Source of the DNA: Kofleriaceae bacterium
GTDB taxonomy: Bacteria > Myxococcota_A > Polyangia > Haliangiales > Haliangiaceae
Direction: 5' to 3'
Length of the DNA stretch: 64,000 nt
NCBI GenBank assembly: GCA_018057825.1
Contig: JAGPCY010000022.1
Span: 85,569-149,568, forward strand
A program made the translations under genes and the position numbers. Positions 1-9,681 of the stretch are shown here, piece after piece. Under the pieces are notes generated by a model, which saw nothing but the letters and a program-made list of their open reading frames with translations, made no database searches and was not told the origin of the DNA. Numbering within the stretch: position 1 is the first letter of the stretch; the number at the start of each line of letters is the position of its first letter.

Positions 1-1505
1 AGCTGCTCGGCGGTGGCGTCGAACAGGAACCGCGGCAGGTCGTGGTTGTCGAGGAAGTTGACCGGCACCTGCTGGGGCGCCAGGCCGATGCCGCCGGCCG
101 CCGACGGCGCGTGGGCCTCGGGGCCAAAGGTCGGCCCGGCCGGGTAGCCCTGGCCCTGGCACCAGCTATCGCCGGGGTTGCGGCCGATCCGGCTGTTGTA
201 CATGCACTCGATGTTGGCGGTCGGCTGGCCCTGCTTGAAGACCGCGTCGATGACCCGGTACTTCTGCGAGAAGTAGAACACCGAGTCGAAGCGCCCGAAC
301 CGGCCGTCGCCGTCGACGCCGCCGTGAGTGTAGGCGCCGATCAGCTCGTCGTTGCCGTCGAAGGCCTCGCCGAACAGGAAGAAGTTGGACTTGCCGAGCG
401 ACGCCGCCTTGGCCCGCATGCGATCGGCGAACACGCCCCAGAAGCCGCGGCGGTTGGGCGCGATCTCCGGACGATCGATGTGCTTGATCGTGTCGATGCG
501 GAAGCCGTCGAAGTCGGCGGCCTCGATCCAGTACTCGAAGACCCGGGCCAGGGCGTCGGCGACGTCGGGGTTGTCGGTGTCGAGGTCCTTCAGGCCGCCC
601 GGGAAGTCGCCGGTGGTCTCCTGCTCGCGCACGAAGTCGCGCGAGTAGTCGCGCTCGTGCCACCAGACGTAGACCCGGCCCTTGCGGTTGTACCAAGACG
701 GGTCGTCGAACCACGGCTTGTCCGACGGCCAGCCGAACCAGCTCGGCGGCCGCGGCGGCGGCACGCGGTTCTGCTCGGGCCAGTCGGTGAAGCGCACGGT
801 GGCCGGGCCCGAGAAGCCCAGCGAGGTCCAGCCCTGGACGCCGCGCGGATCGTACTCGGGGTCCCACTCGATGATGCGCTCAAGGTAGTCCTTGCCCTTG
901 TCGCAGTAGACCAGCTCGTCGGGCGAGCACTGGCTGGCGGTCGACGGGTTGCTGCAGATCTGGACGCAGGTGTGGGACAGGCCGCCGCCGGAGATCCAGT
1001 CGTCGGGCTGGCCGTTGCCGTTGATGTCGTAGAAGAAGAGCTGGCCGACGTGGTTGGTGACGACGTCGAGGATGACCAGCATGCCGCGGGCGTGGGCGGC
1101 GTCGACCATCTCGCGCAGCTTGTACAGATCGCCGAAGTGCGGGTTGGGCCGCAGGAAGTCCTGGGTCCAGTAGCCGTGGTAGCTGGCGAACCCGGCGTCC
1201 TCCTCGGTGTTGCCGACCACCGGCGAGATCCACAGCGCGGTCACGCCCAGCTCCTCGAGGTAGTCGAGCTGATCGATCACGCCCTGCCAGTCGCCGCCGT
1301 GGTAGCGGGCCGGCACGCTGGGCGCGACGTTGTGATCGTTGTTGGGGTCGCCGTTGGCGAAGCGGTCGACCATGATCTGGTAGATGACCTGATCGCGCCA
1401 GTCGACGTCGGTGTTGGGCCGGTGCGGCAGATCGGTCGGGTGGGTGAGATCGCTGGCGCCACACGCGGCGAGGGCGGCCAGGCTGAGGAGGGCAGGGAGC
1501 TTCAT
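1..1505 (-). CDS. GH13 alpha-amylase family lipoprotein, C-terminus cut by window edge
   Basis: The gene runs off the left edge after about 501 codons, so the C-terminus is missing. The ATG at 1505 gives a short lipoprotein signal (MKLPALLSLAALAAC), so the enzyme should be lipid-anchored outside the inner membrane. The catalytic barrel starts at once (VIYQIMVDRFANGD near residue 40), with no starch-binding domain in front. All three GH13 catalytic residues are visible: nucleophile D338 in GFRIDTIKHID, acid/base E380 in FLFGEAFD and transition-state D489 in FLDNHDLPR. The family cleaves or rearranges alpha-1,4-glucans. It lies 13 bp behind a maltoporin-like gene and close to a second GH13 lipoprotein, which supports starch or maltodextrin use. 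Whether it is an amylase, neopullulanase or cyclomaltodextrinase cannot be read from the sequence. Confidence 0.9.
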   Translation of the reverse strand, partial: MKLPALLSLAALAACGASDLTHPTDLPHRPNTDVDWRDQVIYQIMVDRFANGDPNNDHNVAPSVPARYHGGDWQGVIDQLDYLEELGVTALWISPVVGNTEEDAGFASYHGYWTQDFLRPNPHFGDLYKLREMVDAAHARGMLVILDVVTNHVGQLFFYDINGNGQPDDWISGGGLSHTCVQICSNPSTASQCSPDELVYCDKGKDYLERIIEWDPEYDPRGVQGWTSLGFSGPATVRFTDWPEQNRVPPPRPPSWFGWPSDKPWFDDPSWYNRKGRVYVWWHERDYSRDFVREQETTGDFPGGLKDLDTDNPDVADALARVFEYWIEAADFDGFRIDTIKHIDRPEIAPNRRGFWGVFADRMRAKAASLGKSNFFLFGEAFDGNDELIGAYTHGGVDGDGRFGRFDSVFYFSQKYRVIDAVFKQGQPTANIECMYNSRIGRNPGDSWCQGQGYPAGPTFGPEAHAPSAAGGIGLAPQQVPVNFLDNHDLPRFLFDATAEQ

Positions 1506-1518
1506 GGCGACCTCGCGG

Positions 1519-3096
<1,578 letters not shown>

Positions 3097-3305
3097 CGGG
3101 CCGGCGGGCAGCACGATCCGTGCCGCCCGAGGGGACCGTCGATCTAACGGGAAGCGCGGCACGACCGGGCCAGCCTGCCACGGCCCGCGTTGCGATTGGC
3201 AACGATCGCGACCGCGGCGGTGCGTCGGCGCCGGCGTCCCCGGGGGCAAGGGCCCCAAACGTCGGTTCGCCGCGTCCTGGCATGGGCCTTGATGACCGCG
3301 GCTCC
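3097..3305. promoter_or_regulatory. Divergent intergenic region of the starch island with a small inverted repeat
   Basis: This 209-bp gap separates the divergent porin and amylase genes, so it should hold both promoters. It contains CGTTGC (3188-3193), a 5-nt spacer and GCAACG (3199-3204), a 6-bp inverted repeat that could be a repressor site. No clear -35/-10 pair is visible. The site is a guess based on symmetry and position only. Confidence 0.3.
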
Positions 3306-5255
3306 ATGCGCGCCCTCGCAATGCTCGCGGTGTCCGCCGCGATGGTCGGTTGTCCGGCGAGCCAGGCGCCCGGCGGCGAGGCCGGCGATGCCGGTGGCGA
3401 CGCGCGGCTGACCGACGACGCCGCGCTCGACGCGTCGGGCCCGCCCGGCGACGCCGCGATCGACGGCCCGCCGCAGCCGGTGTGCAGCCAGCCGATCCCG
3501 ACCTGCACGACGACGATCACGTTCCGCGGCGCGGCCACGTCGGTGGTCGTCCGCGGCGACTTCGCGCCGGACGGCTGGACCGTCGGCGTGCCCATGACCC
3601 AGGTCGGCGAGGTGTGGTCAGCGACCCTGCCGGTCCGCGACCAGCAGGTGGTGGTCTACAAGCTGGTCGTCGACGGCACCTGGCGCGCCGATCCGGCCAA
3701 CCCGCGCACCACGCCCGATGGCTTCGGCGGCGTGAACTCGGTGGTCCGGGTCGACTGCGATCACTGCCCGGGCCGGCCGGTCCGCGACTGGCGCGACGCG
3801 ATCCTCTACTTCGTGATGATCGATCGGTTCGCCAACGGCAGCCCGGCCAACGACGCGCCGATCGGCGTCGAGCCGGCCGCGGACTACCGCGGCGGCGATC
3901 TGATCGGCCTGCGCCAGAAGATCGAGGCGGGCTACTTCACCGCCCTCGGCGTGACCGCGCTGTGGCTGACCTCGCCGCTCGACAACGCCGACGGCCGTGG
4001 CCGCGGCAGCGACGGCCACGACTACTCCGGCTACCACGGCTACTGGCCGCGGGACCTCGAGTCGATCGAGTCCCGGATCGGCACCGAGGCGGACCTGGCC
4101 GCGGTGATCGCCGCGGCCCACGCCCACGGCCTCGACGTGATCCTCGACTACGCGATGAACCACGTCCACGCCGAGAGCCCGCTCTACGCCGCGCACCGCG
4201 ACTGGTTCTGGCCCAACGACAACGGCCGCGGCGGCGACTGCGTGTGCGGCGCTGGCTGTAGCTGGGACGAGCCCGCCGAGCGCAAGCGCTGCTGGTTCAC
4301 GTCGTACCTCCCCGACTTCGATTTCCGCAACGCCGGCGCGCGCCGCTACTCGGTCGCCAACGCGATCGCCTGGGCCCAGCGCCTGGGCGCCGACGGCTAT
4401 CGCCTCGACGCGGTCAAGCACATCGAGGACGCGTGGCTCACCGAGCTGCGGGCCCGCCTCGACGGCGAGGTCGAGTGGGACCAGCGCTTCTACCTGGTCG
4501 GCGAGACCTTCACCGGCGACCGCGGGTTGATCCGGGCCTACGTCGATCCGGCCACCAAGCTCGACGGGCAGTTCGACTTCCCGCTGCGCGCGCAGGTGCT
4601 GTCGACGGTGCTGCGCCGCCAGGGCTCGATGGCCGACCTCGGCGGCTGGCTGGTCGACAACGACCGCTTCTACGGGCCGGGCGCCGTGATGTCGACGTTC
4701 CTCGGCAACCACGACGTGCCGCGGGTGATCCACCTGGCGGAGGACGTGCCCCGTTACGGCGACTGGGACGACGGCAAGGCCCAGGCGTGGGCCGGGCAGC
4801 CCGGTCTGCCGACCTCGCCGCGCCCGTTCGAGCGCCTGGCGGTGGCCTACGCGCTCCTGTTCACCTCGCCCGGGGTGCCGCTTCTCTATTACGGTGACGA
4901 GTTCGGGCTGCCAGGTGCGGGCGATCCCGACAACCGCCGCATGATGCCGTGGACGGGCTACACCGCCGACCAGCAGGCCTTGCGCGACCGACTGGCTCGC
5001 CTGGCGCAGGTGAGGTCCACGCACCCAGCCCTACGCCGGGGCACCCGCACCGTCCTCGGCGCGACCGGGGACGTCTTGACCTACGCGATGGAGACGGCCG
5101 GAAATCGGGTGATCGTCAGCCTGAACCGCGGGGATACGGCGGCCTCCCTGGTCGGCGTGCCCCCCGGCGACTACGACGAGCTCTTGTCCGGAACCCGCGT
5201 CACCGTCCCGTCGGGGCTGCCGCCGCGGACCGCGATGCTGCTGACCGCGCGGTGA
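3306..5255 (+). CDS. GH13 alpha-amylase family lipoprotein with N-terminal CBM48-like domain
   Basis: A 649-residue enzyme. The ATG at 3306 is chosen because it starts a lipoprotein signal (MRALAMLAVSAAMVGC); in-frame sequence upstream is not signal-like. A low-complexity Asp/Ala/Gly linker follows, then a beta-sandwich resembling CBM48/E-set domains (TITFRGAATSVVVRGDF to about residue 155). The GH13 barrel begins with DAILYFVMIDRFANGSP. Catalytic residues are D368 in GYRLDAVKHIED, E400 in YLVGETFTGD and D470 in FLGNHDVPR. A short beta domain ends the protein. The cysteine-rich insert near residue 315 (CVCGAGCSWDEPAERKRCW) is unusual and may hold a disulfide or metal site. It is transcribed away from the porin/amylase pair and probably works with it on extracellular starch. 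Confidence 0.92.
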   Translation: MRALAMLAVSAAMVGCPASQAPGGEAGDAGGDARLTDDAALDASGPPGDAAIDGPPQPVCSQPIPTCTTTITFRGAATSVVVRGDFAPDGWTVGVPMTQVGEVWSATLPVRDQQVVVYKLVVDGTWRADPANPRTTPDGFGGVNSVVRVDCDHCPGRPVRDWRDAILYFVMIDRFANGSPANDAPIGVEPAADYRGGDLIGLRQKIEAGYFTALGVTALWLTSPLDNADGRGRGSDGHDYSGYHGYWPRDLESIESRIGTEADLAAVIAAAHAHGLDVILDYAMNHVHAESPLYAAHRDWFWPNDNGRGGDCVCGAGCSWDEPAERKRCWFTSYLPDFDFRNAGARRYSVANAIAWAQRLGADGYRLDAVKHIEDAWLTELRARLDGEVEWDQRFYLVGETFTGDRGLIRAYVDPATKLDGQFDFPLRAQVLSTVLRRQGSMADLGGWLVDNDRFYGPGAVMSTFLGNHDVPRVIHLAEDVPRYGDWDDGKAQAWAGQPGLPTSPRPFERLAVAYALLFTSPGVPLLYYGDEFGLPGAGDPDNRRMMPWTGYTADQQALRDRLARLAQVRSTHPALRRGTRTVLGATGDVLTYAMETAGNRVIVSLNRGDTAASLVGVPPGDYDELLSGTRVTVPSGLPPRTAMLLTAR

Positions 5256-5413
5256 CCGCGGCCAGGCGGGCTGGAAACTGTGCGCGGGCGGACGCGCAAA
5301 ACCCGCAGCGCTTGCCGTCGCTCGAAGAGCCCTCGCAGGAATTGCGTGTGCAACGGTTTTCAGGACACTGGAACGAAGTTGTTTCAGATGGTTGCGGCGG
5401 CACGGCGTTTGTA
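5256..5413. other. Gap before the cytochrome operon, probable promoter region
   Basis: This 158-bp gap is slightly richer in A and T than its surroundings and should carry the promoter of the cytochrome operon. A small palindrome TTGC-GTGT-GCAA lies at 5342-5353. No convincing -35/-10 pair or terminator for the upstream amylase gene is visible. Confidence 0.3.
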
Positions 5414-7627
5414 ATGGCGCGAGCTGCCATGCGAGCGCTCAAATTCCTGTCGGTGTTATTGGTGGTTGCGGCTTGTGAGGGACCCGCGGGGCCGCGGGGT
5501 GACACGGGTGACACGGGGCCAGCCGGTGATCCAGGTGACGACGGCGTCGCCGGAGACCCTGGCCCCGCTGGACCGCCGGGCGACGACGGTCAATCACCGT
5601 GGTTCGCCGGGCCAGGCGTCGACGTCGAGGTCACCGGCCTCGAGGTCAGCGCCACGATGGCGCGGGTGTCCTTCCGGCTGCGCGACGGCGCCGGCGTACC
5701 CCTCGATCGCGCCGGTCGCTTGACCCCCGGCCCGGTCACGATGGCCTTCGTCCTCGGCCAGCTCGGCGTCGACGGCACCGGCGCGCCGACCCCGTACGTC
5801 TCGTACACGACGCGGACCGCGACCGGCCCCGGTGGGGTCACCGCGACTCAGGCGTGGACCGAGAACAACGGCACCTACGAGGTCGTCGACGTCACCGCCG
5901 GCACCTACCGCTACACCTTCGCGGCGCCGCTGACCGGCTTCGACGCCGCGCGCACGCAGACGGTGATGGCGGTCGCGTCGCGGACCCAAGACGGCGCCGC
6001 CGCGTTCGACCGCGCGACCTTCTCGATCCGGCCCGACGGCGGCGCGATCGCCGAGCGCTCGGTCGTCACCCAGGCCAACTGCGCTTCGTGCCACGGCACC
6101 TTCTCCGCCCACGGCGGCCGCTACACCGCGGTCGATCAATGCGAGATGTGCCACACCTCGCAGACCACCGACGCCGACACCGGCAACACCGTCGACTTCG
6201 GCGTGATGCTGCACAAGATCCACGCCGGCAAGGACCTGCCGTCGGTGATCGCCGGGACGCCGTACCGGATCATCGGCTTCGGCGGCACGGTCCACGACTT
6301 CTCGACGGTCGCGTTCCCGCACTCGATCAAGCGCTGCGATAGCTGCCACGGCGGCGCGCCCCAGGGCGGCAACTGGCAGACCGCGCCGTCGGCCGAGACC
6401 TGCCGGTCGTGCCACGACAACATCTCTTTCGTCGACCCGCCGCCCGGCGGTCAGGTCCTGCACAGCGGCGGCGCCCAGCCCCCGGGCGCGCCGTGCAACG
6501 TCTGCCACCCGGCCAACGGCTCGATCGCCCCGATCGTCCCGGCCCACGCCGACGTGTCCTTCGACCGTAGCCACGAGCTGGCGATCACGATCGAGTCGGT
6601 CGCCCCGGTGACCCCCGGCCAGCCGATCACGTTCACGTTCCAGGTCCGCTACGACGGCGTGGCCCGCAACATCCAGACCGCGCCGCTGGCCAGCCTGCGC
6701 GCGCTGATCGTCGGCCCCAACACCGACTACACCCGGTACTGGACGGTCGGCACCTCGACCAACCCGTGGGCCCAGGTCACGGTCCAGGGCAGCGGCGCCA
6801 CCGGCACGTTGACCGCGGTCGACGCCGCCGCCGGTCGGTTCAGCTATACGTTCCCCGCCACCGTCGTCATCCCGGCCGACGCCACCGGCAGCTTCACCGT
6901 CGCGATCGAGTCTGCGGTCAACGCCGCCGACCCGCGCTACCCGACGGTGTCGCCGAGCTTCGCGTTCTCGGTCGACGGCTCGCCGGTGGTCGCGCGCCGC
7001 CAGATCATCGACCCGGCCAAGTGCAACGCCTGCCACGACGACCTGCGCTTCCACGGCGGCAACCGTCGCGGCGCGGCCTACTGCGTGACCTGCCACAACC
7101 CGGAGAACGCCAACGCCGACCGCATCGCGCGCGCCGAGGGCAGCCAGGTCCTGGCCGAGAGCGTCGACTTCCGCGTGATGATCCACAAGATCCACATGGG
7201 CGAGGAGCTGAGCCAGCCGTACATCCTCGGCGCCAACCCGACGCCGACGGTGGCCAACCCGCAGGGCACCCAGGTCAACTTCGCCGAGGTCCGCTACCCG
7301 CGGTCGCGCGCCGAGTGTAGCGCCTGCCACCTGCCCGGGACCTGGACCTTGCCGGCGGCCGAGGGCCGCGCCCAGAGCATCCTCCAGGAGATCACCTGCA
7401 CCGAGGATCCGGCGGCCGACGCCGACGGCTACTGCACCTCGCCGTTCTGGAACGTCACCCAGACCTTCCGGCTGGCGCCTGAGACCTCGGTGTGCACGAG
7501 CTGCCACGACGCGCCGTACGTGACCGCCCACGCCCAGCTCAACACGACGATGTTCGGCGTCGAGGCGTGCACGACGTGCCACGGCGCGGGCAAGACCTAC
7601 GACGTCGCGGTGGTGCACGCGCAGTGA
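5414..7627 (+). CDS. Decahaem outer-surface cytochrome, OmcA/MtrC family
   Basis: A 737-residue lipoprotein (MARAAMRALKFLSVLLVVAAC; an internal ATG at 5429 is an equally good start). Directly after the lipid-anchor cysteine comes a collagen-like Gly-X-Y run (GPAGPRGDTGDTGPAGDPGD, residues about 23-60), probably an extended stalk. Ten CXXCH haem sites follow in two clusters of five (CASCH, CEMCH, CDSCH, CRSCH, CNVCH; then CNACH, CVTCH, CSACH, CTSCH, CTTCH), separated by a beta-domain. That split-pentahaem, beta-domain layout is the OmcA/MtrC/MtrF pattern. Family members pass electrons from the outer membrane to minerals, electrodes or shuttles. It is the first gene of a seven-gene operon, and its stop overlaps the next start. 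Confidence 0.92.
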   Translation: MARAAMRALKFLSVLLVVAACEGPAGPRGDTGDTGPAGDPGDDGVAGDPGPAGPPGDDGQSPWFAGPGVDVEVTGLEVSATMARVSFRLRDGAGVPLDRAGRLTPGPVTMAFVLGQLGVDGTGAPTPYVSYTTRTATGPGGVTATQAWTENNGTYEVVDVTAGTYRYTFAAPLTGFDAARTQTVMAVASRTQDGAAAFDRATFSIRPDGGAIAERSVVTQANCASCHGTFSAHGGRYTAVDQCEMCHTSQTTDADTGNTVDFGVMLHKIHAGKDLPSVIAGTPYRIIGFGGTVHDFSTVAFPHSIKRCDSCHGGAPQGGNWQTAPSAETCRSCHDNISFVDPPPGGQVLHSGGAQPPGAPCNVCHPANGSIAPIVPAHADVSFDRSHELAITIESVAPVTPGQPITFTFQVRYDGVARNIQTAPLASLRALIVGPNTDYTRYWTVGTSTNPWAQVTVQGSGATGTLTAVDAAAGRFSYTFPATVVIPADATGSFTVAIESAVNAADPRYPTVSPSFAFSVDGSPVVARRQIIDPAKCNACHDDLRFHGGNRRGAAYCVTCHNPENANADRIARAEGSQVLAESVDFRVMIHKIHMGEELSQPYILGANPTPTVANPQGTQVNFAEVRYPRSRAECSACHLPGTWTLPAAEGRAQSILQEITCTEDPAADADGYCTSPFWNVTQTFRLAPETSVCTSCHDAPYVTAHAQLNTTMFGVEACTTCHGAGKTYDVAVVHAQ

Positions 7628-8817
7628 GGTGGGTGGTCGCCATGGTGGCGGGGCTCGCGCTCGGCGGTTGCGCCGACGAGCGGCCCCGTACCGTCGACGA
7701 CTGCCTGGGCGTCCACGGCTGCGGGGTCCTCGATCCCGCGGCCGAGGATTTTCACGGCCGCGAGCTGGCGGCGGCGGGCTGGGACCTCGGGTTGTGCGCG
7801 AGCTGCCACGGCGCCGACTTCGCCGGCACCAGCGCCGCGCCGACCTGCCGGACCTGCCATGAAGCCGGCCCCGATGACTGCGCCACGTGCCACGGCGCCG
7901 ACGGGCCGAGCACCGGCGCCCACGCGCGCCACGGCGTGGTCGGGCTCGGCTGCGCCGAGTGCCACGCGGTCCCGACCCGGTGGGACAGCGACGGCCACGT
8001 CCGCCGGGGCGGCGCCGCCGATCCCCCGCCGGCCGAGGTGGCGATGACCGCCCTGGCGGCGACCACGCCGCGGCCGGGCGAGCGCACCGGGCCGCCGAGC
8101 TTCGACGGCGCGACCGGGACCTGCGCGCAGGTCTACTGCCACGGCGATGTCCTCGGTGGCGGCGGGGCCAAGACCCGGCCGCGCTGGGTCGACCCCGGGC
8201 CGGGCTCGGCGACCTGCGGCGACTGCCACGGTGCGCCGCCGCCCGATCACGCCTGGTCGAGCTGCACGACCTGCCACGCCGAGGGCCGTCACCTCGACGG
8301 CACGATCGACGTCGGCGTGACCGACCCCGGCTGCACCGGCTGTCACGGCGGCGCCACGCCGGCGCCGCCTCGCGGCCTCGACGGCAGCACGTTCTCGACC
8401 GCGATCGGCGTCGGGGCGCACACCGCCCACGTCACCGCGCCGCGCCGGCTGAGCGCGCCGATCGCGTGCGCGACCTGCCACGCGGTGCCGGCCGAGACCA
8501 CCTCGCCCGGCCACCTCGACACCGCCGCGCCCGCCGAGGTCGCGGCCGGGCTCGGCTGGGATCGGGCGACCGCGACCTGCGGCACCGCGTGGTGTCATGG
8601 CCCGGCGCGTCCGACCTGGACCCGCACCGGCGAGGTCGCGTGTGGCACCTGCCACGGCGTGCCGCCGGTCAGCCCGCCCCACCAGCCGACGATGGCGCTG
8701 ACGGCGTGCGCCGGTTGCCATCCGTCGACGGTCGACGCCTTCGGCAACATCCTCGTGGTCGACGGGCCGACCGGCCCCACCAGCCACCACCTCGATGGAG
8801 AGGTCGATGCACCTTGA
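7624..8817 (+). CDS. Multihaem c-type cytochrome lipoprotein (12 haem sites)
   Basis: A 397-residue lipoprotein. The GTG at 7624 overlaps the preceding TGA (GTGA) and gives the signal MRWVVAMVAGLALGGC; an ATG at 7642 is a weaker alternative. There are ten CXXCH sites and two CX4CH sites (CAQVYCH, CGTAWCH). The alternation of CX4CH with CXXCH resembles the Geobacter sulfurreducens-type domain (TIGR01904) found in outer-membrane cytochromes such as OmcB. It is probably a periplasmic or outer-membrane electron wire working with its operon partners. The 3' end overlaps the NapC/NirT-like gene by 11 bp, so translation is likely coupled. Confidence 0.85.
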   Translation: MRWVVAMVAGLALGGCADERPRTVDDCLGVHGCGVLDPAAEDFHGRELAAAGWDLGLCASCHGADFAGTSAAPTCRTCHEAGPDDCATCHGADGPSTGAHARHGVVGLGCAECHAVPTRWDSDGHVRRGGAADPPPAEVAMTALAATTPRPGERTGPPSFDGATGTCAQVYCHGDVLGGGGAKTRPRWVDPGPGSATCGDCHGAPPPDHAWSSCTTCHAEGRHLDGTIDVGVTDPGCTGCHGGATPAPPRGLDGSTFSTAIGVGAHTAHVTAPRRLSAPIACATCHAVPAETTSPGHLDTAAPAEVAAGLGWDRATATCGTAWCHGPARPTWTRTGEVACGTCHGVPPVSPPHQPTMALTACAGCHPSTVDAFGNILVVDGPTGPTSHHLDGEVDAP

Positions 8818-9424
8818 CGTGTTTGGATGGGTCGCGCTGGCCGGGGCGGCGATCGCCGCCGCGATCCTGGTCTGGTACCTGATCGCGCGGCCGCCGCTCA
8901 ACCGGGCGACCAAGCTGGCGCTCTTGCTCGGCATCGGCGCGTTCCCGCTGGCGACCGCCGGGTCGGGCAACTACGCCGGCTTCGAGGCGACCAAGCGGCG
9001 CGAGTTCTGCGGCTCGTGCCACGTCATGACGCCGTACCAGCGCGACGTCGAGGATCCGGCGTCGACGTCCTTGGCCGCGATCCACTCGCGCAACCAGACC
9101 TTCGGCCGCGAGAGCTGTTACACCTGCCACGCCGACTACGGCATGTTCGGCACGATCGTGACCAAGGGCTCCGGCCTGCGGCACGTCTATCACTACCTCT
9201 TGACCTACCGGTCGATGTCGCTGGCCGAGGCGCGCAAGAGCATCCGCCTGCGGGGCACCTTCCCGAGCTCGACCTGTCGCCGCTGCCACACCACGACCGC
9301 GCCGGGCTGGAAGGCGGTGCCCGATCACGCGGCGCTGGCCGACGACCTGGCCCAGGGCAAGGTCGGCTGCGTGGGCGAGGGCTGCCACGGGCCGGCGCAC
9401 CCGTGGAGCAAGGATCCAAAATGA
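8807..9424 (+). CDS. NapC/NirT-family membrane-anchored tetrahaem cytochrome
   Basis: A 205-residue protein. The ATG at 8807 is chosen because GGAG at 8797-8800 sits 6 nt upstream; an ATG at 8795 would add four residues but lacks a ribosome site. One N-terminal transmembrane helix (WVALAGAAIAAAILVWYL) and a second hydrophobic stretch precede CGSCHVM, the haem-1 motif of NapC/NrfH/CymA proteins, then CYTCH, CRRCH and CVGEGCH. The last site is CX4CH instead of the usual CXXCH. Family members oxidise menaquinol in the inner membrane and feed periplasmic cytochromes, so this is the likely electron entry point for the operon. The stop overlaps the next ATG. Confidence 0.88.
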   Translation: MHLDVFGWVALAGAAIAAAILVWYLIARPPLNRATKLALLLGIGAFPLATAGSGNYAGFEATKRREFCGSCHVMTPYQRDVEDPASTSLAAIHSRNQTFGRESCYTCHADYGMFGTIVTKGSGLRHVYHYLLTYRSMSLAEARKSIRLRGTFPSSTCRRCHTTTAPGWKAVPDHAALADDLAQGKVGCVGEGCHGPAHPWSKDPK

Positions 9425-9681
9425 CCCGCTGGCTGCGCGTCTCGGCGCTCCTGACGCTCCTCGCGCTCGCGCTGATGGTGTGGTCGGTGCTGCAACCGAC
9501 GCCGTTGCCGGTGATGCTGGCGATGTCGGTCGGGCAGGGCATCGGCACGCTGGCGTTCGGGCTGTACGGCTGGGTCGTGTTCGCCGACCTGCGGCGCATC
9601 CGCCGGTTGGCCCGCGAGGCCGAGGCGGCCAAGACCGCGGCGCCGCCCGCCGAGGCGTCACCGCCGTCGGAGTCGTCGTGA
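9421..9681 (+). CDS. Small two-helix membrane protein of the cytochrome operon
   Basis: An 86-residue protein starting at an ATG that overlaps the preceding stop (ATGA). It has two hydrophobic helices, about residues 7-25 (LRVSALLTLLALALMVW) and 30-52 (LPVMLAMSVGQGIGTLAFGL), followed by a basic cytoplasmic tail (RRIRRLAREAEAAK) and an Ala/Pro/Ser end. No cysteine or haem site is present. Its position between the quinol-oxidising cytochrome and the barrel candidate suggests a small assembly or anchoring subunit. No family is recognised. Confidence 0.75.
   Translation: MTRWLRVSALLTLLALALMVWSVLQPTPLPVMLAMSVGQGIGTLAFGLYGWVVFADLRRIRRLAREAEAAKTAAPPAEASPPSESS

Noticed and set aside
5369..5384. Sigma-54-like promoter (TGGAACG...TTGTTT) before the cytochrome operon
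   Set aside because: The spacing between the -24 and -12 parts is one base short and the GC of the -12 element is missing.
5594..7618. Long minus-strand frame opposite the decahaem cytochrome gene
   Set aside because: Stop-free antisense frames are common at this GC content; the + strand frame has ten haem motifs and a signal peptide.
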